From Terriglobia bacterium (GTDB taxonomy: Bacteria; Acidobacteriota; Terriglobia; Bryobacterales; Bryobacteraceae): DNA of 64,000 bases. Below the pieces are notes generated by a model that worked only from the letters and a program-made list of their open reading frames with translations, had not been told where the DNA came from and made no database searches. The translations under genes and the position numbers were made by a program. The stretch's first letter is position 1. The number at the start of each line of letters is the position of its first letter. Location of the stretch: positions 29,879 to 93,878 of the forward strand of contig JAIQFS010000020.1 of assembly GCA_020073145.1 (NCBI GenBank), in the 5' to 3' direction. Below, one piece after another: positions 10,143-19,132 of the stretch.

Positions 10143-12205
10143 GCCTGGGCGGAAAGATCGCGGCCGCCCGCCGGCTCCTGTTCGGAGACAGCGCGCGCAC
10201 TTTCGGCACGCTGAGCGTGGTGCTCCTGGCATTGCTCGCCGTCGTTCCGGCCAAGGATTACTTCCGCGAGTGGCGGACCTACCAGAAGGGGTATCTGCGC
10301 CTGGTCTCCAAGCGGAGCGACGCCACCTCCCTGGCCCGGCGCTTTGAGCCCGGCGTGCAGCAGGTCTGGCTGCCGGAACTGGGAGTGGTCGACCGTTGCG
10401 CCACCTGCCACGTCGCGCTCAAGGAATCCAGCCTGGCCGATGTGAAGACCCAGCCGTTCCGGCCGCATCCGTCGATTCCGCACAACCTCAGCGACTTCGG
10501 TTGTGCGTTTTGCCACCGCGGGCAGGGCGCGGCGACGACCGTCGAAGAAGCGCACCGCAGCACTAAGTCCTGGGAAGAGCCGATCCTGCCGGCCCGCTAT
10601 TTGGAGTCTTCCTGCGGCCAGTGCCACCTCGACCGGCCGGCCGGGACGCCGTTGCTGAATCAGGGACGCGACACGCTGGCCCAATATGGCTGCGTGCGCT
10701 GCCACACCATCAAAACGCTGGGCGGCGTCACCCTGGCCGGTACGGACGATCCTCCTTCGCTCGCGCACATCGCCGAAAAGACCAGCCGGGAGTGGATCGC
10801 GGCCTGGCTTAAGAACCCGCAAGCTTATGCTGCTTCGGCCACCATGCCGAACTTCCAGTTGCCGGATGAAGACATCCGCGACATCTCCGCCTTTCTGATG
10901 GCGCAAAGCACGCCCTATCGCGCCGGGACCGCCGCGGAGACCGCACCCGCTGCTGCGGCGGCCGATGCTGCCGCCCAGCAGGAAGGCGCCAGTCTGTACG
11001 GCGAATCCTTCTGCGCTTCCTGCCATGCCACGCAGAACGCCGCCGGCACCCTGGTGGGCGGAACGCTCGGGCCGGAGCTGACGCGCGTCGGCTCCAAGGT
11101 GAAAACGGCGTGGCTGGCGGATTGGCTGCGCAATCCCAAGGTCTACGACCCCGAAACCAAAATGCCGCATTACCGGCTCGACTCGAAACAAATCGGGCTC
11201 CTGCTGGGGTTCCTCGGCGGCAAGACGGATTCCGATTTCCTCGGCAACCGCCATTTCGACGCGGCCCCCAAGGCCGAAATCGAGCACGGCCAGAAACTGG
11301 TCATCGAGCGCGGCTGCGCGGCGTGCCACGACATCAACGGCGTCAAGAAGCCGGACGATTTCGCGCCCGAGCTGACGCTGGTGGGGAGCCGGCCGTTGGC
11401 GAAAATCCTGTTCGCGCCCGGCGTGCCCGAAACCCTGCCGGACTACATCGCGGCGAAGATCCGCCAGCCGCGGTCCTTCGGAAATGCCTTAAAGATGCCG
11501 CAGTACACCCTGGCGCCCCAGCAGGTGGACGGCCTGGTGACCGCCCTGCTCGCACAGACCGAAGGGGCGCAGACCGTGCCCGCCCGGCTCCGCGTGGCGG
11601 CGCGCCGGCCTTCCGATTACCACGCCGCGGGCAAGGCCGGGCAGCTCATCGAAGACATGTCCTGTTTCAGTTGCCACACCATCAACGGCCGGGGCGGCGA
11701 CATGGCGCCGGAATTGACCTGGGAAGGAACCTCCGTCCAGCGTGCCTGGCTGGTCAACTTTTTGAAGAATCCCAATACGTTGCGCCCGGCTTTGATCCGC
11801 CGCATGCCCAAGTTCAACGTAACGGATGCCGAAGCCAGCACTTTGGCCGACTACATCATGACGGTCTACCAGACGCCGGCCTTCGATCGCGACGCGCTCG
11901 ACGGCGCGCACTTCACGGCCGCCGACGGCGAACGCGGCAAAGAACTGTTCTACGGCAAGTACGCCTGCCAGTCCTGCCACATCGTGGACCCAAATCAGGA
12001 CAAGGGATACATCGGCCCGACTCTGACCCAGGTGGGCGTGCGGCTCAATGCCGCCTGGATCTTCCACTGGCTGAAGAACGCGCAGAGCCTGCGGCCGGGC
12101 ACGCTCGAGCCGGTGTGGAACATGAGTGACGACGATGCGCGGGCGATCGCCGCGTTCCTGATGGCACAGAAGACCGCGCCGCGGGCGGAGGCCGCCCGGA
12201 AATGA
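10139..12205 (+). CDS. Membrane-anchored octaheme c-type cytochrome
   Basis: 688 residues with one N-terminal membrane anchor (about 20-40) and a periplasmic body holding eight CxxCH motifs: CATCH, CAFCH, CGQCH, CVRCH, CASCH, CAACH, CFSCH and CQSCH, near residues 87, 122, 159, 185, 292, 393, 508 and 611. The later five sit in class-I cytochrome c modules, several separated by segments such as AWLxxWLKNPxxx-MPxF. The start overlaps the cytochrome b stop (ATGA). In this position it would be the cytochrome c1-equivalent acceptor of the complex, greatly enlarged, able to spread electrons over several periplasmic carriers. Heme count is read directly; function is from context. Confidence 0.85.
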   Translation: MSLGGKIAAARRLLFGDSARTFGTLSVVLLALLAVVPAKDYFREWRTYQKGYLRLVSKRSDATSLARRFEPGVQQVWLPELGVVDRCATCHVALKESSLADVKTQPFRPHPSIPHNLSDFGCAFCHRGQGAATTVEEAHRSTKSWEEPILPARYLESSCGQCHLDRPAGTPLLNQGRDTLAQYGCVRCHTIKTLGGVTLAGTDDPPSLAHIAEKTSREWIAAWLKNPQAYAASATMPNFQLPDEDIRDISAFLMAQSTPYRAGTAAETAPAAAAADAAAQQEGASLYGESFCASCHATQNAAGTLVGGTLGPELTRVGSKVKTAWLADWLRNPKVYDPETKMPHYRLDSKQIGLLLGFLGGKTDSDFLGNRHFDAAPKAEIEHGQKLVIERGCAACHDINGVKKPDDFAPELTLVGSRPLAKILFAPGVPETLPDYIAAKIRQPRSFGNALKMPQYTLAPQQVDGLVTALLAQTEGAQTVPARLRVAARRPSDYHAAGKAGQLIEDMSCFSCHTINGRGGDMAPELTWEGTSVQRAWLVNFLKNPNTLRPALIRRMPKFNVTDAEASTLADYIMTVYQTPAFDRDALDGAHFTAADGERGKELFYGKYACQSCHIVDPNQDKGYIGPTLTQVGVRLNAAWIFHWLKNAQSLRPGTLEPVWNMSDDDARAIAAFLMAQKTAPRAEAARK

Positions 12206-12939
12206 ACCGGTCCGGACTGGCGGGAATGATTGCGGCGCTGGCCCTGGCAGTGACGGGCGCGTGCGGGCGGCATGCTGCGGCTCCAGCGGAGCTCCAGCCC
12301 AAGGCATACGGCGCCGCCATTGTGCTGGTAAGCGGCGAGAAACAGGTGGCAGGCGTGGGCGCGGCGCTCGATCAGCCCGTGGTGGTCCAGGTGAACGATG
12401 CGAAGGGCGCCCCTGTGCCCGGCGCGTTGGTGCGCCTGGCCGCAGCCGGCAGTGTCCGCTTCCTGCCGGATCGCGGCCTGACGGGGTCCGACGGCCAGTT
12501 TACGGCCGGCGTGAGCCTCGGCTCCTCGGCCGGCCGCTACCAGATTGTGGCTTCCACCGCCGGCGGCTCCGGCAAACGCGCCGAGGTCCGTGTGGAGGAG
12601 ATCGCCCTCGGATACCGAGAAACGCTCGGCCAGCAGATCAACGCGATTCACTGCATCCGCTGCCACGATTCCGAGTCCACGCCGGAGCGCGTCTCCAACC
12701 ATGACAACCTCAAAGCCCAGCCCCATTCCTTCACGGAAGGTGCGATCATGAATTCGATGAGCGATGCGGCCCTCGTCGCTATGATCGGCCATGGCGGCGC
12801 CGCGCTCAACAAGTCAGCCGAGATGCCGCCCTACGGAAACACCTTGACGCCGGCAGAGATCGACGCGCTGGTGGCCTTCATTCGCGCCGTCGCCGATCCG
12901 CCTTACCGTCCTCAGGGAGTCTTCGATGCGAGCAACTAA
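12202..12939 (+). CDS. Exported Ig-like/monoheme cytochrome c protein
   Basis: 245 residues. The N-terminal hydrophobic signal ends in TGAC, a poor lipobox, so lipoprotein status is uncertain. Residues about 40-140 form a beta-sandwich of the Ig/invasin-like type (VVVQVNDAKGAPVPGALVRL...TGSDGQFTAGVSL). The C-terminal part carries one CIRCH heme site near 151 and a class-I cytochrome c ending (MPPYGNTLTPAEIDALVAFI) that supplies the Met ligand. It overlaps the octaheme gene by 4 bases (ATGA) and the next gene by 14 bases. Probably a periplasmic or outer-membrane-attached electron carrier; the fold combination is unusual. Confidence 0.78.
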   Translation: MNRSGLAGMIAALALAVTGACGRHAAAPAELQPKAYGAAIVLVSGEKQVAGVGAALDQPVVVQVNDAKGAPVPGALVRLAAAGSVRFLPDRGLTGSDGQFTAGVSLGSSAGRYQIVASTAGGSGKRAEVRVEEIALGYRETLGQQINAIHCIRCHDSESTPERVSNHDNLKAQPHSFTEGAIMNSMSDAALVAMIGHGGAALNKSAEMPPYGNTLTPAEIDALVAFIRAVADPPYRPQGVFDASN

Positions 12940-14158
12940 CGCCGCCATCGCGGCGTGTCTGTTCGCTGCGGCGTCGTCAGCTCAGGTGCTGGCGCCCGAG
13001 GAAATCCGCGATCCTCAGCTGCGCGGCCTGCAGGAAAAATACCTCAGCGATCTTAAGCTCATCACCCGCGCCGTGGCCGCGCACGAGTTCCCCTACCATT
13101 TCTATTTCAGCCGGAAGCTCGATCTCGATGAGAAAGAGCAGAAGCGAAGCGACCAGCGCTCCGTCCAGTTCGACCGGTATGAAGGTCAGGTCGTGCTCAA
13201 GATCACCGGCAATTACTTCGCGTCCTATTCGGCGGAATTGATGAAGCCGGAGGAGCGCGCCCGCTTGACGTATCAGGCCGTGATGCTGCCGCTGCTGCGG
13301 GCCGCCGTCCCTGCGATGGAAAAAGCGGACGGGCCGCAGGCATTTGCATTCGAGATCTCGCATCACGTGCGCAAGAAGGTGCTGGGGGTATCCAACGAGG
13401 CCGTCGAAAACCTGGTGCTGATTCTGCCCAAGGCCTCGGCCCAGCGCCTAGTGGCGTCATCCGACCCCCAGGCACAACAAGCAGCCGTCTCCGAAGGCGA
13501 AGTGTTTCTGAATGCCGCTCCGATTTCGCTGTGGCCGCGGCCGGATGAGGAAGCCGCGGCGCGGCCAGCCGCCCCGGCCGGGGCGGCGCCGGCTCCCAGC
13601 TTCCCCACCCCGGCGGCCAAGGTCCGCGTTGAGACACCGGCTCCGCCGGCGGCCGCGCGAGACACCTCGCCGGAGGCCGTCAAAGGCCTGCAGAAGGCGT
13701 ATCAGACCAGCCTGGACCGGATGGTCCAGGAAATGGAACCGCAAGCGCACTTTGTCCGGTACGCCCCGCCTGCTTTCATCCCGTTCCATAACGGTTTGTA
13801 CCTGCAGTTGTCCCTGACCACCACGCTGCCGCCGGCCGCGGCGGGTTCTCAGTACCGGCTGGCCGCGCTGGCGTTCGACCAGCACATCGCCCATCTCATC
13901 CGTCCGGCGCTGGCCTATTTCAAAGACCGCGACGACTTTGACGGAATCGATTTCAGCGCCACCGTCCGGCTCGCCGCCGACAGCGCCGACGCCGGTGCAC
14001 TGGCCGTCGAGTTCTTCTTCCCACTCAAGCTTTTACGCGCGTATGCGGACTTCGATACCACGGGACAGCAGTTGATTGACCCTAGCTTCGTGCTCATCAA
14101 TGGCGAGCGGGTCAGTCTGAACCTGCAGGTAGCGGAAGCTGGAGCCCCAAGCAAGTAG
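12926..14158 (+). CDS. Exported protein of unknown function with internal duplication
   Basis: 410 residues with a signal peptide (cleavage near SSAQ, residue 20). I recognise no family. Two halves look like copies: one starts at RGLQEKY (33-39) and the other at KGLQKAY (about 253-259). Each continues with a long helix, a beta-rich stretch, and an ending of the form ...NAAPISL/NGERVSLNL. They are joined by a Pro/Ala-rich linker at about 206-250. There are no CxxCH or obvious metal motifs. Its place between a monoheme cytochrome and the CtaA-like protein, overlapping the former by 14 bases, ties it to the electron-transfer operon, perhaps as an assembly or scaffold factor. Confidence 0.72.
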   Translation: MRATNAAIAACLFAAASSAQVLAPEEIRDPQLRGLQEKYLSDLKLITRAVAAHEFPYHFYFSRKLDLDEKEQKRSDQRSVQFDRYEGQVVLKITGNYFASYSAELMKPEERARLTYQAVMLPLLRAAVPAMEKADGPQAFAFEISHHVRKKVLGVSNEAVENLVLILPKASAQRLVASSDPQAQQAAVSEGEVFLNAAPISLWPRPDEEAAARPAAPAGAAPAPSFPTPAAKVRVETPAPPAAARDTSPEAVKGLQKAYQTSLDRMVQEMEPQAHFVRYAPPAFIPFHNGLYLQLSLTTTLPPAAAGSQYRLAALAFDQHIAHLIRPALAYFKDRDDFDGIDFSATVRLAADSADAGALAVEFFFPLKLLRAYADFDTTGQQLIDPSFVLINGERVSLNLQVAEAGAPSK

Positions 14159-14160
14159 GC

Positions 14161-14961
14161 ATGAACAACCCTTGGCTGCATCGTGGCGCGGTGCTTCTGG
14201 CGTTGTGCACGCTGTTGCTGGTGGCGACAGGGGACGCGGTGACCAGCAATGACCAGCGGCCGATGTACTCGTTCGGGCAGATCCATTTCTGGACGGCGGC
14301 GGCGGCGGGCATCCTCACAATCGGTCTGGCGATTGGGCTGTCGCGGGCCGACCCTCGCGCGTGGCTGCGGCGATTGGGCTGGACCGCCGTCGGAGCCGTC
14401 GCGGTTCAAGCGGTCCTGGGGCTCCAGAGCGAGCCGCTGCCGCCCGCGGTGCGTTTCTGTCACGCCTTTCTGGCCCAGTTGTTCTTCACGGCTGTGGTGG
14501 CGATTGCCGTGTGCACCTCGAGCGGTTGGATGGAAGGTCCGGGGCTGCCCGAGAGCCGTTCCTTCCTGCGGTTCATGGCGAAGGTGACACCCGCCCTGGT
14601 GTTGCTGCAGGTGACGCTGGGGCTCGCGTTCCGGCACGGGTTGATGGGCGTGGGGCTGCACATCGCGGGCGCTTTCGCCGTGCTGTTCTTCATCCTGGGG
14701 CTGACGTTGCCCGTGATTTACGCTCCGGAGCCCGGCCGCCTGTCCGCCGCGGCCAAGACGTTGCTGGCCGTCGCATCCCTGCAGGTATTTCTGGGGCTTG
14801 CGTTGTTCATCATCCGATCGATGGATGAGATCGACCCAGTGGTGGTGATTGTGGCGACCATGGTTCACGCCGCAGTGGGAGCCCTGACGTTGGCGGCCAG
14901 CCTGGCGATGGCGCTCCTGGTCTTGCGTGGAGTCGGCGAACCCGCGGCGAGCCCGTTCTGA
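14161..14961 (+). CDS. CtaA/COX15-like heme-binding membrane protein
   Basis: 266 residues with about eight predicted membrane helices, arranged as two four-helix halves. Four membrane histidines are visible (QIHFW, FCHAFLAQ, GLHIAGAF, MVHAAVGA), matching the heme-ligand pattern of heme A synthase. The protein is shorter than typical CtaA and no oxidase genes are nearby, so it may be a heme-handling or quinol-linked paralog rather than a true heme A synthase. It lies 2 bases after the preceding gene, is the last gene of the plus-strand operon, and faces the convergent tetraheme gene across 49 bases. Confidence 0.72.
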   Translation: MNNPWLHRGAVLLALCTLLLVATGDAVTSNDQRPMYSFGQIHFWTAAAAGILTIGLAIGLSRADPRAWLRRLGWTAVGAVAVQAVLGLQSEPLPPAVRFCHAFLAQLFFTAVVAIAVCTSSGWMEGPGLPESRSFLRFMAKVTPALVLLQVTLGLAFRHGLMGVGLHIAGAFAVLFFILGLTLPVIYAPEPGRLSAAAKTLLAVASLQVFLGLALFIIRSMDEIDPVVVIVATMVHAAVGALTLAASLAMALLVLRGVGEPAASPF

Positions 14962-15010
14962 GCCGGCTACCGAAGCGCGACGGTTCGCAAGGTACTGCCT
15001 CTTGCCGCGT

Positions 15011-16126
15011 CTACCGTGCGCCGGGCTTATTCAGGTAAGCGATCAAATCAGACATCTGCGGCGCCGTGAAGCGCGGCCAGGCGATGTTGTTTTGCTTCAT
15101 CCGGTCCAGCATTGCCGGCCCGTGTTCCCACAGCACGGAGACCATGGTGATGTCCGAATAGGATCCGGCCCCCTTGCTCAAAGACGGAGCGCCGCTGGAT
15201 GGATCGTTATGGCAGGTGGCGCAGCCTTTCTCCGCGAACACGTCCTTGCCCTTGGCGGCATCCCCGCCTCCGCGGAAATACTGACGCGCCCAGACATACC
15301 CGAGAATCTGCCGCATCTCTTCCTGCGAGAGGTTCGGCGACGGTTGCTTCATGCTGGCCTGGTGGTTCCACATGGCCACGGCAATGCTGGTCAGGGTCAG
15401 GTTCCGTAGCCGCTCTTCGAGCGCCAGCTTGCCTTTATGACAATCCGCGCAACCCTTCGACTGGAACAGCGTGGCCCCGGATTCCGAAGGTGGAAACTCG
15501 AAGGCCGACACCAATGCCTTGTTCTGAGGCAGGTTTTGGAGATAGACCAGCATGTCGGTGAGTTCCTGGGCCGTCAACGGAGACCACCGCAGCTTGCGTT
15601 CGGTGTACGCCTGGCGCATCTTTGCGCCGTGGTTCCACATCTGCTGGGCCAGCACGATCGGGTCGGCCAGGGATTCCCACTTCACGACCGGAGGCGCTCC
15701 GGCGGCGTTGGACTGCGTGATCCCGTGGCATTCGAAGCAGTTCTTCGCCATCATGGCCCGCTTGCCGCGCGCCGCATCGCCCGCTTTTTCGAAATAACGC
15801 GCCGACACAAAATAGGCGAACAGGTCGGCCGCGGCTTCCGGCGAAAGCGCGGGCGGCGCCACCCCCTGGGTCCTCATCGCCTCCCACATTTCGGGTGCAT
15901 GGTTCCACATCAGGCTCACCATGATGGTGGGAGTGAAGTCCCGCCCGATGTGCGTGCCCAGATCCGGCGCGCGGTTGCCGCCCTTGCCATTGATGCTGTG
16001 GCACTGCACGCAGCGCTCGGTCAGAAAGAGCTGCTCCCCGCGCCGCGCGTCTCCGACAATTTCGCCGGCTCCCAGCGCGCTCCCGGCCAGGAGTGCGCCC
16101 GCCAGTATCACTCGAAGCTTGTTCAT
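15011..16126 (-). CDS. Tetraheme cytochrome c made of four repeated modules
   Basis: 371 residues. A signal peptide (about 1-20) precedes four class-I cytochrome c modules with CVQCH, CFECH, CADCH and CATCH. Each module also has a second motif about 45-60 residues later: MWNHAPEM, MWNHGAKM, MWNHQASM and LWEHGPAM. The invariant His and Met there look like distal ligand or interaction residues. The repetition indicates internal duplication twice over. AGGAGAAC lies upstream of the ATG. It is the last gene of the minus operon, 10 bases after the barrel gene, so it is probably a periplasmic carrier linking the outer-membrane conduit to the inner membrane. Confidence 0.85.
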   Translation of the reverse strand: MNKLRVILAGALLAGSALGAGEIVGDARRGEQLFLTERCVQCHSINGKGGNRAPDLGTHIGRDFTPTIMVSLMWNHAPEMWEAMRTQGVAPPALSPEAAADLFAYFVSARYFEKAGDAARGKRAMMAKNCFECHGITQSNAAGAPPVVKWESLADPIVLAQQMWNHGAKMRQAYTERKLRWSPLTAQELTDMLVYLQNLPQNKALVSAFEFPPSESGATLFQSKGCADCHKGKLALEERLRNLTLTSIAVAMWNHQASMKQPSPNLSQEEMRQILGYVWARQYFRGGGDAAKGKDVFAEKGCATCHNDPSSGAPSLSKGAGSYSDITMVSVLWEHGPAMLDRMKQNNIAWPRFTAPQMSDLIAYLNKPGAR

Positions 16127-16136
16127 GGCTGTTCTC

Positions 16137-18116
16137 CTACCGCGTGATCCGCAGCCCGGTCATGAAGACGTGGGTCCGGAACCCCTCGTAGAGATAGAAT
16201 CCCTCCCCCATTCCATACCACCGCCATTCGGTGTTCCAGGATACATTCTTTCTCACGGGAAGGGAAAGCCGCCCCAAGGGCTCGTAGAACCGCGTAGGCC
16301 GGCTTCCGTTTGAAATGAAGAGCGAACCGCCCACGGTCACTTGGGGCGTCATCCCGCCGTAACCGGGCAACATTAGATCGACGGCCGAGCTGGCCTCATG
16401 GGCATTTTCACGGTAGCCGGAAACCGCCGGGTTGAAAAACGGCAGCGACAGATATCCGATGTTGGAGCGAAGCGTGGACCGGTCATACTCACCGGTCACG
16501 GTGATCCGCTTGCCGCCGTTCGGAGTCCAGTAGACCGCCAGCGAGTTGTCCCGGCTCTGGAAATCGGACTGTACGCCCGCCGCCGGGTTCTGATTGTTCA
16601 GCAACAAGAAGTTGGCCTGGACCGAAAGCGATGCCGTAGCCTGATACCGCGCCCGCGCCCGCACCTTGTGATAGTCGTTCAAGCTGGTGCGAAAGTAAAC
16701 GCGATCGCTGCCCGCGGCCTCATAGTCGAGGTTCATCGACAGCTTCTCCGAAGGCCGGAACGTGAGGCCCGCCAGCCCTACGCTGCGCCGCAGGTCTCCG
16801 GAGGCGAAGCTGCCAATCTGGCTGAGCTGCCCGGCGCGCACGACCGCGTCGCCCCAGACGTAGCGGTAGCCCCCGCGCAGCGTGAGTTTTGCGGGGAGGT
16901 CCACGGTCACGTCCACCTGCTGCTGGTTGTAGTTCACCACCTGTTCGGTCAAAAGCGCGGTATCGACCGTCGTGGCCGCTGTCTTGACGTCCAACAGTTG
17001 CGAGAACAGGCCGAAGGCCGCGTCGTGATAGCGGTCGGTCATCCACGATTCGACGATGCGCACGCGGCGGAACGGCCGCATCTCAAACCCGGCGTTGCCG
17101 CTCACGTGCGGTTGTTTGGCCGTGCCGGTGGCCTGGCTGAGCTCGCCGCTGTAGAACAGCAGCGGGTTGGCTAGCGCCAGATTGCCGCCCGCCAGGTCCG
17201 TGTAAGTGACGTCAACCTTGGGCTGGCTGAAGAGAAATTGGCCGGAGAAGTCGATCCAGGACATCGGACTGGCGGTGAACAGCGCGCGTTCGTAGATGCC
17301 CTGGCCGCGAATCCCATAGGCCTGCTGCAGACTGTTGAGAACCAGACCCTGGCCGAGAAAGGGCGTCGTGCGGTCTCCCGGATTCGCCTGGTTGTTGTCA
17401 GCCTGATCGTCATTCTTGAACGTGGTGCCGCCCTGCTCCAGCGTGCCGTGGAAACGGTTGTACTCGAACCGCACACCACCGCGGTAGTTGTTCGTGCTGT
17501 CGCGCAGCAGAGACGCAACGGGGTACTCATTGGCCGCATCCGTCAGCCAGGTATCGATGCCGTGCCCGTAGCCGGAGTTGCGGTCGAACACCAGGTAGGG
17601 AACGATGCGCTTGCCCGGAAACAGGTCCAGGGAAACGGTGGTCATGCGGCGCCGCACATCGAACGCCTGTTCGTCGAAGCCTCCCGGGGCTCCCGGATTG
17701 GCGAACGAGGGCAGGGCGTTGAAGTACGCGAGGTTCCGGTAATCGAAGCTCAACCGGTACAGCCCGGATTTGCGGACATCCACGTGGGCCGTGTTGTAGG
17801 GATCGCCTCCCCATCCGGAGCCGCGTGCGTCCAGCCGGTCGAACAGGCGTTGCTTGGGGTCTAGAATCGTGAAGTCCAGGCCGAACAGCTTGGGCCCTTC
17901 GCCCAGATTGATGACGCTGCGGTAGGCCTGAAAATTCCCGTTCATGCCCGTGAGCCAGCGATACCCCAGGTCGACGCTGCCGGTCAGCCACTCGTCGGTG
18001 GAGGGCGCGGGATTGGCCGCCGGCTCCTGCGCCGGGCTCGGTGCGGCGGCTTCGGTTGGCGCTGGAGCTTGCGCCACAGCGGACGCGGCTACCAGGAATG
18101 AGAGAAGAAATCTCAT
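16137..18116 (-). CDS. MtrB/PioB-like outer-membrane beta-barrel
   Basis: 659 residues. A signal peptide and a Pro/Ala-rich segment (about 17-40) precede a large barrel domain full of alternating strands with tyrosine/arginine turns. The segment DEWLTGSVDLGYRWLTG...YRSVINLGEGPKL near 41-77 is typical of the decaheme-associated barrel family. In MtrCAB/PioAB systems the barrel sheathes the decaheme cytochrome across the outer membrane. There is no cysteine at all, so the CXXC found in Shewanella MtrB is absent. The C-terminus (GLRITR) is not the usual aromatic residue. The start overlaps the decaheme gene's stop by 4 bases, supporting a stoichiometric partnership. Confidence 0.86.
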   Translation of the reverse strand: MRFLLSFLVAASAVAQAPAPTEAAAPSPAQEPAANPAPSTDEWLTGSVDLGYRWLTGMNGNFQAYRSVINLGEGPKLFGLDFTILDPKQRLFDRLDARGSGWGGDPYNTAHVDVRKSGLYRLSFDYRNLAYFNALPSFANPGAPGGFDEQAFDVRRRMTTVSLDLFPGKRIVPYLVFDRNSGYGHGIDTWLTDAANEYPVASLLRDSTNNYRGGVRFEYNRFHGTLEQGGTTFKNDDQADNNQANPGDRTTPFLGQGLVLNSLQQAYGIRGQGIYERALFTASPMSWIDFSGQFLFSQPKVDVTYTDLAGGNLALANPLLFYSGELSQATGTAKQPHVSGNAGFEMRPFRRVRIVESWMTDRYHDAAFGLFSQLLDVKTAATTVDTALLTEQVVNYNQQQVDVTVDLPAKLTLRGGYRYVWGDAVVRAGQLSQIGSFASGDLRRSVGLAGLTFRPSEKLSMNLDYEAAGSDRVYFRTSLNDYHKVRARARYQATASLSVQANFLLLNNQNPAAGVQSDFQSRDNSLAVYWTPNGGKRITVTGEYDRSTLRSNIGYLSLPFFNPAVSGYRENAHEASSAVDLMLPGYGGMTPQVTVGGSLFISNGSRPTRFYEPLGRLSLPVRKNVSWNTEWRWYGMGEGFYLYEGFRTHVFMTGLRITR

Positions 18117-19129
18117 TTGAGCAACGCCCGATCCACATAGGATCCATGCACCTTCTGGTGACAGAGAGTGCAGTTCTGGAAGCGCGGACTGCGCAGATCA
18201 TGGAAGGCCGGAGGAATCGTGGCCAGCGTCCCGTCGGCCGGCGGCGTGGGCAGCGGCAGGTTGGCGTGGCACTCCAGACAAACGAAGCGCACTTCGTGCC
18301 GCGTCAGCATGTGCGGATTCGCCGAGCCGTGGGGAACGTGGCAGGCTGTGCAGCCTTCCAGGCGGACGGCCGCGTGTTCGAATGGAAACGGGCCGGCTTT
18401 GTCGCCATGGCAGTTGAAGCAGCCGGGCTCGTTGGCGCGGGACGTCTGCATGGACCGTGGCAGGAAGCTGCCGTGCGGATTGTGGCAGTCCACGCACGAC
18501 ATGCTGGCCGGCGCGAACGCGCCGCCTTTGGCCAGCGGGTGGCTATAAGGCCGCTGGAAGCTGGCCCAAACTGCGGTGTGGCACCCGGCACAGAGCTGGT
18601 TGACGGCGTCCGGCTTGCGCGCCACTAGCCCATTGGGCCCATTCTTGTGAATCGAGTGGCAGGTCACGCAGCTCACCTGGTTCTTGGCGTGGCTACCATT
18701 GATGCGCCCGATTTGCGTAGGCTGGTTGCGATGGCAGGTCAGACAAATGCGGTCGGCTTCCGCCGCCGGCAATTTGGCCGGCTGCCGGATATCGGCCGCC
18801 GACACCGACTCGGCGTGCTTGCCGGCCGGACCGTGACAGGCTTCGCAGGCGCGGTTCTCAAAGCCGCGCTTTTTGTCGGTCTCCACGGCGTGATGTGGAT
18901 TTTTCTGGAAGGCCTTATAGATATCCTCGTGGCACACCTGGCACATTTCGGAACCGATGTAGGCCGGCTGGCCGGCTGCGGGCGGAGCAGGCGCGGGCGG
19001 AGCGGGAGCGCCCGGTGTCGGCTGGGCGCTCCCGGAAGCGAGGCTGAAGAGGGATACCGCTGCGAGCACCGCGGGGAGCGGTGCTCTGCGGGTCAAACGA
19101 GTTGCGGACCGCCGGTGCGCAAAGACCAT
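18113..19129 (-). CDS. DmsE/MtrA-like periplasmic decaheme cytochrome c
   Basis: 338 residues. An N-terminal signal (about 1-37) and a Pro/Ala-rich spacer are followed by ten CxxCH motifs: CQVCH, CEACH, CLTCH, CVTCH, CAGCH, CVDCH, CFNCH, CTACH, CLECH and CTLCH. Heme number, spacing and size match the MtrA/DmsE/PioA family, whose members form a wire inside an outer-membrane barrel. It is flanked by the OmcA/MtrC-like gene (3-base gap) and the barrel gene (4-base overlap), the classic conduit set. It should accept electrons from, or give them to, periplasmic carriers. Confidence 0.92.
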   Translation of the reverse strand: MVFAHRRSATRLTRRAPLPAVLAAVSLFSLASGSAQPTPGAPAPPAPAPPAAGQPAYIGSEMCQVCHEDIYKAFQKNPHHAVETDKKRGFENRACEACHGPAGKHAESVSAADIRQPAKLPAAEADRICLTCHRNQPTQIGRINGSHAKNQVSCVTCHSIHKNGPNGLVARKPDAVNQLCAGCHTAVWASFQRPYSHPLAKGGAFAPASMSCVDCHNPHGSFLPRSMQTSRANEPGCFNCHGDKAGPFPFEHAAVRLEGCTACHVPHGSANPHMLTRHEVRFVCLECHANLPLPTPPADGTLATIPPAFHDLRSPRFQNCTLCHQKVHGSYVDRALLK

Positions 19130-19132
19130 CCC

